From: Prorocentrum cordatum
Lineage: Eukaryota > Sar > Dinophyceae > Prorocentrales > Prorocentraceae
Reading direction: 5' to 3'
Length of the DNA: 64,000 nucleotides
Assembly (NCBI GenBank): GCA_963575745.1
Contig: CAUYUJ010003647.1
Location: 376,522-440,521 of the forward strand
The stretch's first letter is position 1. Each line of letters opens with the position of its first letter. The position numbers and the translations under genes are program-made. The notes beneath the pieces are model-generated. The model was not told the origin of the DNA, did no database searches, and saw nothing but the letters and a program-made list of their open reading frames with translations. Positions 1 to 10,149 of this stretch are shown in pieces.

Positions 1-165
1 TCCCCCTCCCGCCGCTGGACAGGGAGCCTTCCCCCTCCCGCCGCCAGACAGGAGCCTTTTCAGGGTCCCTCTCCGGCAACGCACAGGCCGGAGAGGGAGC
101 CTTTTCAGGGCCCCCTCTCCCGCCGCCGGACAGGGAGCTTCTTTCAGGGTCCCTCTCCGGCCATA
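1..165. repeat. short GC-rich tandem repeat
   Basis: Three to four degenerate units share the core CAGGGAGCCTTTTCAGGG, each followed by TCCCTCTCC and CCGCCG. The array runs off the left edge of the window, so its full extent is unknown. Confidence 0.7.
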
Positions 166-640
166 CAGAACTGCACACACGGGCATGATAGAACATCATG
201 TAGAGCCAAGTGGCGCTTTGCGGCGAGGCAGAGAAGGCCGTTCACAACGCCGTTTCACAAGTTCTGCGAACTGGAATGCGCACCGCGTCGTTGGGAGCCA
301 GGCTGCAGACCCGCGCAGGCCAGGAGGCAGCTCCGTCGAAAAAACATTAGAGCACGTGATATTGCTCGGGGGTGGACAGAACCCCCAACAGTGACACGTC
401 GATTAGTGAATTGTCCGTTTTCGGTTCTCGAGAGGGCGCCGCGGCCGTTATTTTCCAGGCCTGTGCCCGCCAGGTTTGGGCCCGAGGTCGTTTTCACTAA
501 ACCACGTTTTACTAAAGGGAGGTCTGTCCATCCCCGAATTGCGTGAATTACATTGCAGAGGGCCTCTGGCGGGTCTCTCGCACCTGCAGAACCTTCGCAG
601 ACTGTTTCAAGAGGCCCACGGGGGGCGAAAGTCTCCGCTG
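166..640. other. non-repetitive stretch, nothing recognised
   Basis: Short open frames exist on both strands, but none shows a family motif or a convincing start. I see no RNA gene or mobile-element end here. Confidence 0.4.
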
Positions 641-1562
641 GGGCCTTCGGTGGAGCTCGATGTGGGGCCAGGGGCCACGAAACGTGTGAGGAATGAGGGG
701 TGCGCCGAAATGGATGGTGGGGGGGTAGGCGAACGCAGCCACAGGCGCCTTCGGTGGTGCTCCCTATGGGGCCACGAAACATGTGAGGGGTGTGCCGAAA
801 TGGGTGCGGGGGCGCCATGCGGACTGTGCCACTGGGGCCTTCGGTGGCGCTCCTTATGGGGCCGTGAACCGTGTGAGGTGTGTGCCGAAATGGGTGCGGG
901 GGCGGCATGCGAACTGTGCCACTGGGGCCTTCGGTGAAGCTCCCTATGGGGCCACGTGTGCCTAAATGGGCATGCGGTGTGCAGGGTGGACGCATGCGAA
1001 CTGTGCCACTGGAGCCTTCGGTGGCGCTCCCTATGGGGCCGCGAACCGTGTGAGGGGTGCGCCGAAATGGGCGTGCGGTGGGCGGGAGGACGCATGCGAA
1101 CTGTGCCACTGGGGTCTTCGGTTGAGCTCCCTATGGGGCCACGAACCGTGTGAGGGGTGCGCCGAAATGGGCATGCGGTGGGCGGGGAAGACGCATGCGA
1201 ACTGTGCCACTGGGGCCTTCGGTGGAGCTCCCTATGGGGCCACGAACCGTGTGAGGGGTGTGCCGAAATGGGCGTGCGGTGGGCGTGGAGGACGCATGCG
1301 AACTGTGCCACTGGGGCCTTCGGTGGAGCTCCCTATGGGGCCACGAACCGTGTGAGGGGTGTGCCAATATGGGCCTGCGGTGGGCGGGAGGACGCATGCG
1401 AAGTGTGCCACTGGGGCTTCTGGTGGAGCTGCCTGCGGGGCCACGAACCGTGTGAGGGGCGTGCCGAGATGGGCCTGCGGTGGGCGGGGAGGACGCATGC
1501 GGACACCCCCACTGGGGCCTTCGGTGGAGCTCCCTATGGGGCCACGAACCGTGTGAGGGGTG
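641..1562 (+). repeat. 101-bp satellite, about nine units
   Basis: The marker ACGAACCGTGTGAGG recurs at 1141, 1242, 1343, 1443 and 1544, giving a period of 101 bp (one 100). Upstream units are more divergent. Each unit also carries GGACGCATGCGAACTGTGCC and GGCCTTCGGTGGAGCTCCC. Because 101 is not a multiple of three and the unit has few stops, several frames stay open across it; these are not genes. Inverted copies of the same unit occur near 27.8-28.1 kb. Confidence 0.92.
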
Positions 1563-1576
1563 TGACGACATGGTCG

Positions 1577-1945
1577 GTGGGGACGATGATGATGAGGAGG
1601 ATGTGGATGAGGATGATGCTGCAGATGATGATGCTGATGGATGATGGATGATGGTGATGATGGCGACGATGGTGTGGGGAAGCGGAGGGAATGATGATGA
1701 TGATGATGAGGATGAGGATGAGGATGAGGATGAGGATGAGGATGAGGATGAGGATGAGGATGAGGATGAGGATGAGGATGAGGATGAGGATGAGGATGAG
1801 GATGAGGATGAGGATGAGGAGGATGAGGGATGAGGAGGATGAGGATGAGGATGAGGATGGATGAGGATGAGGATGAGGATGAGGAGGATGAGGATGAGGA
1901 TGATGAGGATGATGAGGATGATGAGGATGAGGATGAGGATGATGA

Positions 1946-1991
<46 letters not shown>

Positions 1992-2047
1992 CTGATGCTG
2001 ATGATGATGATGATGATGATGCTGATGCTGATGCTGATGCTGATGCT

Positions 2048-2078
<31 letters not shown>

Positions 2079-2180
2079 ATGGTGATGATGATGGTGATGG
2101 TGATGGTGATGGTGATGGTGATGGTGATGGTGGTGATGGTGATGGTGATGATGATGCTGATGATGATGATGGAGGAGGGG
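1577..2180 (+). repeat. GAT/GAG trinucleotide minisatellite
   Basis: About 600 bp of GATGAG, then GATGAT, GATGCT and GATGGT blocks. The internal variants form successive sub-arrays, as expected from local slippage. The acidic, His-rich and Met-rich frames it produces are artefacts of the triplet repeat. Confidence 0.95.
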
Positions 2181-2200
2181 GAGGAGGAGAGGAGGAGGTG

Positions 2201-2272
2201 GGACGCGGGGCGCTGTCTCTTCAAAACGAGGACCCAGCACCACAGGATGGTTGGGAAATTTCCAAGAGGCAG
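2201..2272 (+). repeat. dispersed short repeat D1, copy 1
   Basis: Contains GACGCGGGGCGCTGTCTCTT, then TCAAAACGAGGACCCAGCAC and CACAGGATGGTTGGG. Related copies lie at 49,345-49,400 (same strand) and at about 27,575-27,640 (reverse complement). Copy 1 directly follows the GAT minisatellite. It may be a SINE-like or non-autonomous element end. Confidence 0.6.
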
Positions 2273-2814
2273 CATCGATACATCAGTACAGCAGGGAGTC
2301 TCCGAGCCATGAGCCTAAAGAAGGCCATCGGATTCCTCCTGTCATCACCCTTTTCCTCCTCTCCCAATTGTTCATATTCCTCTTCTTCCTCCTGTTCCTT
2401 CTCCTCTTCCTCCTCCTCTTCCTCCACTTCCCCCGCCTCGTCCTCCTCTTCCCTCTCTCCCTTGCTTCTCCTTCTCCCTTCCTCCCTCCCACCCTTCTTT
2501 ATTCCCTTTTTCCAGTCATCCTCAGTAGGAGGGCGCCTCGAGAGAATTTCAGAGGCGATGGATGGGGGACAGGCTCAAGCAACGAAACGTCGCCCCAGCC
2601 TCACACATTCATCGTGAACCAAGACGTGGGTGTCCCACCAGGCCCACAATCCTGCCGCTTCGCTGACGGAAGCCCACATATCAGCGATGCGATTTCAAGA
2701 CCATGAATGCCCCCCCTTCCCATTTCCGATTTCCTACTGCTCCTGCTCCCATCCTCGTCGTCATTATCCCCCTCCGTTTTTTGGTGGACCCCCCCTTTCT
2801 CTTTATCCTTGTCC

Positions 2815-2886
2815 TGCCACTCCTCCTCCTCCTCCTCCTCCTCCTCCTCCTCCTCCTCCTCCTCCTCCTCCTCCTCCTCTTCCTCC
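2815..2886 (+). repeat. (CTC)n microsatellite
   Basis: About 70 bp of nearly perfect CTC triplets. Further pyrimidine-rich tracts without exact periodicity lie at about 2,380-2,510 and 3,070-3,290. Confidence 0.9.
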
Positions 2887-3384
2887 TGACCCTGTATTCG
2901 ACTTCCTCTACATACTGGTGGGGAGTCGCGGTCCGCCGCCTAGATCGAGGTCGAATTCCTGCGCTCCTTGGTTGACGAGGTGCGCGGCGACGTCACCCGC
3001 CTGGAGCTCGCAGCCAAAGCCCCCGAAGGCTCGGGGGCGAAACTTGCAACGCAGACGCAAGCATTCTCTGGACTCCTCCTCCCTGCTTCCATCTACCTCC
3101 CTCATCCCCCCTCCTGACTCCCCCTTCCCTCCCTCTCCCCTCCCTCTTCCCTCCCCGTGCCTCCTATTTTCCCCCTCCCTCTTCCTTCCCTCTTCCCTCT
3201 TCCCTCTTCCTCCCATCTCTCCTCCCATCTCTCCTCTTGCCTCTGGCTCCTCCCTCCCTCTCTCTCCCCTCCCCCCCCCCCGTTCCTCCGACCCGTGTCC
3301 CCGGCCCCGGCCCGCCCGCACCGCCCTCGCAGGGCCGGTCCGGTCCGTCGGACCGACGGTGCGCACTCCGCTCCGCCCCGAGCA

Positions 3385-3590
3385 CGTCCAACAGTGGGGG
3401 CCCAATGCCACGGAACAGCGCGCTTGCCTCCAAGGTGCCCTGGGTTTCTGGGGTTTCGATGGTTGTGCGATGGAGTGCTCGACGTTCCCACACCAAAATT
3501 CGATGGACGTCCTGGGGTCTCAGGGTTGGGTTTCTTGTCCAAGGTTTCTTATGGACTGGCCTCCACTGTACACGCCAGTCGTTGAACCTA
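3385..3590 (+). pseudogene. diverged fragment of the LINE-like ORF1 region
   Basis: The segment is collinear with 31,230-31,410. Shared blocks include GGTTCCGATGGTTGTGCGAT-type sequence, GACGTTCCCAC and TGGGGTCTCAGGG in the same order and spacing. In translation, GPMPRNSALASKVPW here matches RPMPKNTLVSRVPW there. It is a decayed solo fragment with no intact frame. Function is unknown. Confidence 0.65.
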
Positions 3591-3599
3591 CATATTTTT

Positions 3600-4095
3600 A
3601 GACCCCCAGATCCCATTCTACTCAAGCGCCTTCCTACCTCAAGAGTCGATCTGCTTCTGCTGTGTTTCGTTGTTCTCTGGGAAGGCCTGAGCCCAATCTA
3701 CTTGATCCGCCTTCCCATCTCATGTTCTTACCTACTTCTTCCGACGGACGTGTGTACATCTCAACAGCTTCATATACAGAGCCACGATGGTCCAGGGAAA
3801 CCGAGAGCAGAACGAAAGCCATCTCCACGCCGCTTCTTGCAGCTGGCCGCCAGCCCTGGACCCTCGCCCCAGAGGTCTCCTGAGGCTGCCAGAGGCCCGA
3901 AAAGGCCCCCGCGTTGAATCTTTGGTTTTGTAGATCGTGTGGGTTCTATGGGAGCCAGCAGATTCGGGCTTAGTCCGCCGACCCTTTGGCGTGTGTGAGG
4001 CGCCGTCGACGGCTTCGTCGTCGTCGTCGTCGTCAGTCCTAAGGAAAACTAGAAACAGCGCCTATCCATTCTCCATCCTCATCCTCCATCCTCCA
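3600..4095. other. unique-looking stretch, nothing recognised
   Basis: Mixed-composition DNA with a short (GTC)n run near 4,012-4,035. I see no supported coding region. Confidence 0.35.
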
Positions 4096-4698
4096 CTGCG
4101 GCTGACGTGCAGGTCCGTCTTGGAGGTCTGTGGGGCCGTCTTGTGGCCTGTTGGGCGGTCTTGGGTCCCTCTTGGGTTGTCCTGCGGGACTCTTGGGGGT
4201 CTCTTGTGCCGTTTTGGGGTGATTTTGGGAGCCTATCGTCTTGGAGCCGTCTTGGAGGCACCTTGGGCAATCTCGGCCGTCTAGGGGGCCATCTTGGTGC
4301 CGTGTTGCACGGGAAAGCCGACCAGGGATGGAATTCTAGACGTTTAGCGTAAAACCACCAGCCTATCCAGAAACGATGCCCAGGCGAGTTGCTTAGGTCC
4401 GGCATGTGGGGGGAGCACGCAGGCGAATAAAGGCTGAAAAGCCGCCATACCCCAAGAGGGAGAGGATGGAAGCGGACCCAGCGGAGAAGGAGGAGGAGGA
4501 GGAAAGGGAGGAGGAAAGGGAGGAAGAAGAGGAGGACGACGACGAGGAGGACGAGGAAGAGGAAGAAGAGGAAGAGGAAGAGGGGGGAGGGGAGGGAGGG
4601 GGGAGGGGGATGGGGGAGGGAAAGGGGGAGGGGGAAGAAGGAGGGAGGAGGGAGGAGGGAGGAGGGAAGGAGGGAAGGAATTATGCGCATCAGCAAGA

Positions 4699-4730
<32 letters not shown>

Positions 4731-5000
4731 GCGAACAGAAACGCCAGAGGCCTCTTGGATTCTTATCGGAGTATCTTCAGATGTCTCTCGAGTAGGCTTG
4801 TTGAGGTGTCGTTGGGGCTTCTTGGCGGTCCTGGGGGCCTCTTGAAGCGTCTTGGGCGCTTCGAGGGAGCCTCTTGGGGCCTCTTTGGGTATCTTGGGAG
4901 TCTCCTAGGGGGCCTCTTGGGCGCCTCCTGGGGCCACCTTGGGGCACTCTTGGGAGCCTCGGGGACCATCCTGGGGCCATCTTGGAGGTGATCGATCGAA
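4096..5000 (+). repeat. CTTGGGG-type degenerate arrays around a GA-rich block
   Basis: Degenerate units of roughly 18 bp of the form GTCTTGGGGCCATCTTGG fill 4,100-4,290 and 4,800-4,992. A GGA/GAA-rich tract fills 4,470-4,735. The same array family recurs at 7,040-8,060, and inverted at 8,290-9,790. Confidence 0.8.
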
Positions 5001-5392
5001 GAAGAGGCGGGGGTAAATTGCAATAACCTCCCCCCCGAGGCCAAACTTGGGCCACAACCTTAGTAACCTCAGTTATGATTGCCTTCTCGCTGAGGCTGTT
5101 TGGGATGCTTCAACGCGTCGCGAAACGCCCCGTCCAGGCCCAGGGGGAGTTGGTAGGGGGAGGGGTTAATCCCCTCCCGGAAGGGAGAAAAGTGGGGATG
5201 GAAAAGGAAACTCCCTAAACCACTCACGCCTACAAGGTTGGTGAGCTTTCCGAGTTGCCAGCGAGATCGACAGATACGCCATTGTTCCCCAATCAGAGCT
5301 TGCCTCTGTATGGGGTCCCAGCGGATTCATATGGTTAAACGAGGTGCGTCGCCGATTTCGGTGGCCAGCCCAGGTGCCCGGGGGTGCCCGGG
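5001..5392. other. spacer, nothing recognised
   Basis: No motif, RNA gene or repeat is evident apart from GGTGCCCGGG duplications at the right edge, next to the TATAGCCC array. Confidence 0.35.
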
Positions 5393-5745
5393 TGCCCGGT
5401 AGCCCTATAGCCCTATAGCCTTATAGCCTTATAGCTTTATAGCTCTATAGCCCTATAGCCTTGCAGCCCTATAGCCCTATAGCCCTAATAGCCCCATAGC
5501 CTTATAGCCCTATAGCCCTAATAGCCTTATAGCCGTCTAGTCCTATAGCCCTAGAGACCTACAGCCCTATGGTGCTATAGCCCTATAGCCATATAGCCCT
5601 ATAGCCCAATCGAGCCCTATAGCCCTTATAGCCCCACAGCCCTATAGCCTTATAGCCTTATAGCCCCATAGCCCGATAGCCCTATAGCCCTATAGCTCTA
5701 TATACCTTCAGCCCTATAGACCTATAGCCCTTTGGTCCGATAGCG
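5393..5745 (+). repeat. TATAGCCC octamer array
   Basis: About 45 degenerate 8-bp units, TATAGCCC or TATAGCCT, with scattered one-base insertions. The array contains many CTATAG palindromes. It does not match the TTTAGGG-type telomere repeat. Confidence 0.95.
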
Positions 5746-5784
5746 ATTCTCATTGGGTTTTTTTTCTCCGGTACCATTTTTTTT

Positions 5785-5990
5785 GCCACAGGGCCAAAAC
5801 CGATCAGAGGCAGATCAAAGACACATGTGGCGAATCACCGCCGCTTCTGGCCTTTTGGAAGCGCCTATGTGGCCGAACGTTGCGGCCAGATCTCAGCCAA
5901 GTCTCAGCCAAGTTATCGGGCTATGTGTTCCCCCCAGCCGTCGTTGAAACCCTTCAGGGAACACGTGGGAGGGGGGAGAGGAGAAGAGGC
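5785..5990 (+). repeat. dispersed repeat D2, copy 1, with (GGA)n tail
   Basis: Matches 7,235-7,400: GCGAATCACCGCCGC, then a block ending TATGTGGC, then TTGCGGCCAGA, TGTGTTCCCC and TTCAGGGAACACG. In both copies the right end runs into a GGAGGA microsatellite (here 6,000-6,064). A SINE-like element with a simple-repeat tail is possible. No RNA polymerase III box was confirmed. Confidence 0.65.
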
Positions 5991-6006
5991 GGATAGGGAG
6001 GAAGGA

Positions 6007-6037
<31 letters not shown>

Positions 6038-6397
6038 GAGGAGGAGGAGGAGGAGGAGGAGGAGGAAAACCAGTGTAAACCCAAGAGACATCAAAGATGT
6101 CGGAATCAATCCTCCCTCCAAGCTCCCTCTTCACAGGCCCCTACAAGGGTTCCTTCCACTGAGGGAACTGCCTCGTTGGAAGGCAACCGTTTGAAGACCA
6201 TGAAGCATGCCAAAACATTGTTCTCGGGATTGCAACGCCACGTATCAACCTGATTGTTGCGTCTTGACGATTTTGAATGGGCCCAGAACGCCATTCCTGG
6301 GACTTCAACACCGCGAATCAACTTCACTGCTGCATCCTCATAATCCGGAATCCTTCCAAAGCGCAATTCCTGGTACGCTGATCATGGAAACCGCGAG

Positions 6398-6685
6398 AGC
6401 CACATTTTGAGAATCACTCGCCCTCAATCCGTGAAGCTCTTGCATTTTTGTTAAACGACTGTGCGCGGCGCTAAGGCGGGAGCCACATTTTGAAAACCAC
6501 TCGCCCCCTATCCGTGAAACTCTTGCAGTTCTTTGAGGCGAATGTGAGCGACGCTAAGGCGAAAGGCACTTTTTGAAAGTCACTCGCCCTCAATCCGTGA
6601 AAATCTTGAACTTTTTGTCAAACGAATACGCGCGGCGCTAGGGCAAGAGCGACATTTTGAAAATGACCCGCCCTCCATCTGTGAA
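6398..6685 (+). repeat. tandem repeat, about 83-bp unit, four copies
   Basis: Units begin GCCACATTTTGA and contain ACTCGCCC, ATCCGTGAA and GCGCGGCGCTA. Starts are near 6,400, 6,483, 6,566 and 6,650. Copies are 75-85 percent alike by eye. Confidence 0.8.
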
Positions 6686-6784
6686 GCTGTTGCCAATGTT
6701 TAAGCTCCAGCGTTTTAAATGGTGAGGAAATCTCAGGCGAAACGCCCGGATCGCCCTAAAAACTAGCCTCGGGGTGCGACAGGG

Positions 6785-7030
6785 AGAAGCTGTTTTTAAG
6801 GAAAAGGAAAAGGAGAGGAGGATGAGGAGGAAGAATACGAAGAAAACTAATACAACCAAGAAGAAGACGATTACGAATAGTGATACGAATAATAATCGTC
6901 ATAGTAACGGCAGTATTATTACGAATGCCATTATCAATAGTAATACGAACAGTAATAGTAGTAACAGCACTAATAATAACTTTAAGAAGAAGAATGCAAA
7001 AACAAAAATAACAAAAACAAATCAATAAGA
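6785..7030 (+). repeat. A-rich degenerate trinucleotide tract
   Basis: An AT-rich island in GC-rich surroundings made of decayed AAT, AGT and GAA triplets. The Asn/Lys-rich frame it opens is not credible as a gene. Confidence 0.7.
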
Positions 7031-7039
7031 GGAAGATGA

Positions 7040-8060
7040 CGAGTAGGAGGAGGCCTCTTGGGGCACTCTTGGAGCCTCCTGGGAGCTTCCCGGGGGCCTC
7101 TTGGAAGCATCTTGGGTTTTTTGGGGGGCTTCATGGGGCTCTTTGGAGACTCCTTGGCAGGCTCTTTGGCCGTCTGAGGGCGTTCATTCCTGGCCCATCT
7201 GACGCCGTGCACCTCTGTGGCAAGACCACAGGGGGCGGCGGATCGAAGATGCCGACGGCGAATCACCGCCGCCCCCTGCCTTTTGAAAGCGCATATGTGG
7301 CAGAACATTGCGGCCAGAGTTCGGCCAAGCTGTCCAACATGTGTTCCCCTTGGCCGTTGTGGAACCCCTTCGGGGAACACGGGGGGAGAAAGGAGGAGAG
7401 GGAGGAGGAGGAGAAGGAGGAGGAGGCCTCTGGGGAGTCTCCCGGGGCACTCACGGGGGCTCCCGGGGGCTTCCTGGAGGCTTCTTGGAGGCCTCTTGGG
7501 GGTTTCGTCGGGCCTCTTGGGGGGCCTTTGGGGACTCCTTGGGAGGAGGCTCTTTGGCTGTCTGAGGGCGTTCCTGGCCCGTCTGACGCCGTCGGAAGCC
7601 GTCGTGAGGGCCTCTCTGATCCGATTTGGGGCCCGCTTGGGGCAGTTCAGGGCCGTCTTCGGAGGCCATGTTGGACTTCTTGAAGATCTCAGAAGCTGTC
7701 TTGGGGCCATATTGGAGGCGCCTTGGACCGTCGGAGAGCCGAAAAGATACAAGTGCCACACTTCTTCAAAGACCAATGGAACATCAATGGTTTTGGCCTC
7801 TTCGGGCCTTCCTGGAGGACCTCTTCAAGGTCTCTGGAGCAGTCTCGGAGGACTATTGGGGATCTCGTGGGCTGCCTTGGGCCATCTTCAGGCCATCTTG
7901 GGCCGCCTGGGAAGCATTCTGGGCAGTCTTGGAGACATCTTGCGACCATCTGTGCGCTGTTGGGGCCATCTTGGAGCCATCTTGGAGGCCATATCAGCCA
8001 TCATGGAAGCCATCTTGGAGCAGCCTGGAGCGGAGCAAGCCTTGAGTGCCACCTCTTCCG
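7040..8060 (+). repeat. CTTGGGGCC-type array, forward orientation
   Basis: A long degenerate array of 9- and 18-bp units such as GCCTCTTGGGG and GCCATCTTGG. It is interrupted at 7,235-7,400 by dispersed repeat D2 (copy 2, with the same blocks as at 5.8 kb) and a GGAGGA tract. Several frames remain open by composition only. Confidence 0.85.
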
Positions 8061-8289
8061 CGCGGTCGGCGCGATCGGTTGAGACCCCCTTGTGAACCAT
8101 TGAGCAGGACCAACAACTACCGAACGCCCAGCACGCCGTACACCCCTGCTGCAAGCCAACAGGGGAGCGCGGATGACAGAAAGCGCGCATAGCGTCGCGG
8201 TCCGTTAGTCGGGAGGAATAACGAGGGAGGTGGGGTGGTAGGCAGCCTGGGCCTCAGATCTAACACCCCCAAGTTTCGGCCATGTGCGG

Positions 8290-8885
8290 CCCAATAAAAC
8301 CCAAGTCAGCCCCAAGAACGCCCAAGAGGCCCCCAAGTCGGCCCAAGAGGTCCCAAGATACCTTCAAGACGGCGTCGGAGAGGTCCAAAAGGGACCGAAC
8401 ACGACCAAGAGCGCTCGAAGAGGGCCGAATATGGTTTCAAGACAGCCCCAAAGGTCCCAAGACGTGCTAAGAGGCCCCCAAAGGGGACCCCCAAGAGGCA
8501 AACTCCCATTCCTTGAGGCGAACGTGCATTTTTAGCATATTCGCTTCTTCGGTCTTCACAGCGTCCAAGACGGTCCAGGGGGCCCCCAAGACCGCCCCAA
8601 GACGGCCCTAGAGGCCCCCAAGACGGCCCAAGTGGGAGTCAAGATTGCCCAAGAGAGCCCGCAGACGGCCCAAGAGAGGCCCCTGAGGGCCGCAAAAGGT
8701 TCCCAAGAGACCCCCAAGAGGGCCATAGGAGGTCCGGAAGGGGACCCAGGAGGGCCCCCAGAGGGCCCCAAGATTGCCCAAGCTTGCCAAGACGGCCCAA
8801 GAGGGTTTCGAGTCGGCCCAGAGGGGCCCAAGACGGCCAAAAGGATTCCCAAAAGGACCCCCAGGAAGGCCCGGAAATACAACAT
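8290..8885 (-). repeat. CTTGGGGCC-type array, reverse orientation
   Basis: Units read CCCAAGACGGCC and CCCAAGAGGCC on the plus strand, the reverse complement of the array at 7,040-8,060. The pair forms a large imperfect inverted arrangement around about 8,170. Confidence 0.85.
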
Positions 8886-9029
8886 GTATTGATTTTCGCA
8901 AGGTTCGTTGCTAGATTGCTGTATTGTCGCACCGAAGCCTTAACACCAACAGGGCTCCAAGACACTAAGCCAGCGACCTCGCGCCCACGCAAAATAAACG
9001 CGCTTTCCGTACCCATGTCAGGCAGATGA

Positions 9030-9130
9030 AGGAAAGAGCGAGGTACGAGTGATGACGTTCTGGCAGGGCGAAGCCCTTTAGGGAGGGGTCCATGGGATGG
9101 GCCAGGGCCGGACCTTCGGACGTCAATGGC
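9030..9130 (+). repeat. dispersed repeat D3, copy 1
   Basis: GGAAAGAGCGAG, then GCGAAGCCCTTTAGGGAGGG, then a CCATGGGATGGGCC-type block. A second copy lies at about 10,060-10,145, with GAAAGAGCGGAGCGAGAG, GCAAAGCCTTTTCAGGGAGG and CCAGGGGAGGGGGCAGG. Both copies border the inverted CCAAGA arrays. Confidence 0.55.
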
Positions 9131-9224
9131 CAGGGGGGCCATTTCCTGTAAATGTTTTCGAGTGAAGCGGCTCGCGGGCACATTCCATGGCCCATTGCGT
9201 TGTATTTTTTCAAGCGAAGCGGCT

Positions 9225-9790
9225 CAAGGGCCTCAAGAGTCTCAAGACGTCCCAAGAGGGCTTCAAAACCGCCCAAAGACTGCCCCAAGAGAGCTTCAGA
9301 TGGCCTCCAGACAGTCCAAGAGAGCCTCGAGACGGCTCCAGAGGCCCTCCAGAGGGCCCTCGAGAGGACCTCAGGAGGCCAAAAACATTGATTTCCCTAC
9401 CGTTTTGAAGGTTTTTCAAGTGCTCGCCTTTTCGGGCCCAGAAGAGCCCAACACAGCCCACGAGGCCCCGAAGTTCGTCCCAAGACGTTCCCAGAGGCCC
9501 CGAAAATGGTCCAAGAGGGCGCCATGACGGCCCCAGAGGGGCCCAACAAAGCCCAAAAGGGCCTCAAGACGGCCCAAGAGGGCCCCAAGACGGCCCTCAG
9601 AAAGCCCCAAGAGGGCCCCAAGATGCTCCCAAGAGGGCCCCAAGAGGCGCCCAAGAGTGCCCCAAGACGGCCAAAAGTCCTCGAAGACGCCCCAAAAGGG
9701 CGCCAAGACGGTCCAAAATTGCCCCAACAGGGCTGCCGACGGGCTCCAAAACGGCCCCAAGAAAACCCCGGCGAGGCCCATGAGACGCTT
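9225..9790 (-). repeat. CTTGGGGCC-type array, reverse orientation, second block
   Basis: CCCAAGAGGGCC and CCAAGACGGCC units continue the inverted array. The block is separated from the 8.3-8.9 kb block by about 340 bp that include dispersed repeat D3. Confidence 0.85.
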
Positions 9791-9794
9791 AAGA

Positions 9795-9998
9795 ACACCA
9801 TGGCTCCCATCAGCGAGCGGTGACGTAGCAAGCTCTTGACACCAAGGCTCCCCAGAGCGCGGTAACGTACAAAGCTCGTCACACCAAGGCTCCCAAGAGC
9901 GAGCGGCAACGTAAAAGTGTCTGAGCACCAGGGCTCCCAACGGAGAGCGGCGACGTAACAAGCTCTTCACACCAAGGCTCCCAAGAGCGAAGGGTGCC
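9795..9998 (+). repeat. tandem repeat, about 45-50-bp unit, four copies
   Basis: Each unit contains ACCAAGGCTCCCAAGAGCG and CGGTAACGTA-like blocks. Confidence 0.75.
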
Positions 9999-10149
9999 AT
10001 GAGCCATCTCGGGCAAGTTCCTGAGGCGCTCTTTCCGTTTCCGTGCCGGCCCAGGTGACGGAAAGAGCGGAGCGAGAGATGTTTCGTAGGGAGCAAAGCC
10101 TTTTCAGGGAGGGGGTCCAGGGGAGGGGGCAGGACCGGGGATTTTGGGC

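Noticed and set aside
1131-2275. Minus-strand frames rich in His or Ile/Ser
   Set aside because: Created by the GAT minisatellite and the 101-bp satellite.
2930-2975. GGTCGAATTCC considered as a tRNA T-loop
   Set aside because: No matching acceptor stem, D-arm or anticodon arm around it.
2951-3040. Possible coiled-coil exon EFLRSLVDEVRGDVTRLELA
   Set aside because: Short, with no clear splice sites. It may be ORF1 coiled-coil debris preceding the 3,385 fragment, but I could not align it convincingly with 31.1 kb.
5393-5745. TATAGCCC array considered as a telomere
   Set aside because: The octamer differs from TTTAGGG-type repeats and is internal, with sequence on both sides.
9190-9230. GCGGCTCAAG near a T-rich run as a further spliced-leader relic
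   Set aside because: Only the terminal GGCTCAAG matches; the upstream part does not align with the leader.
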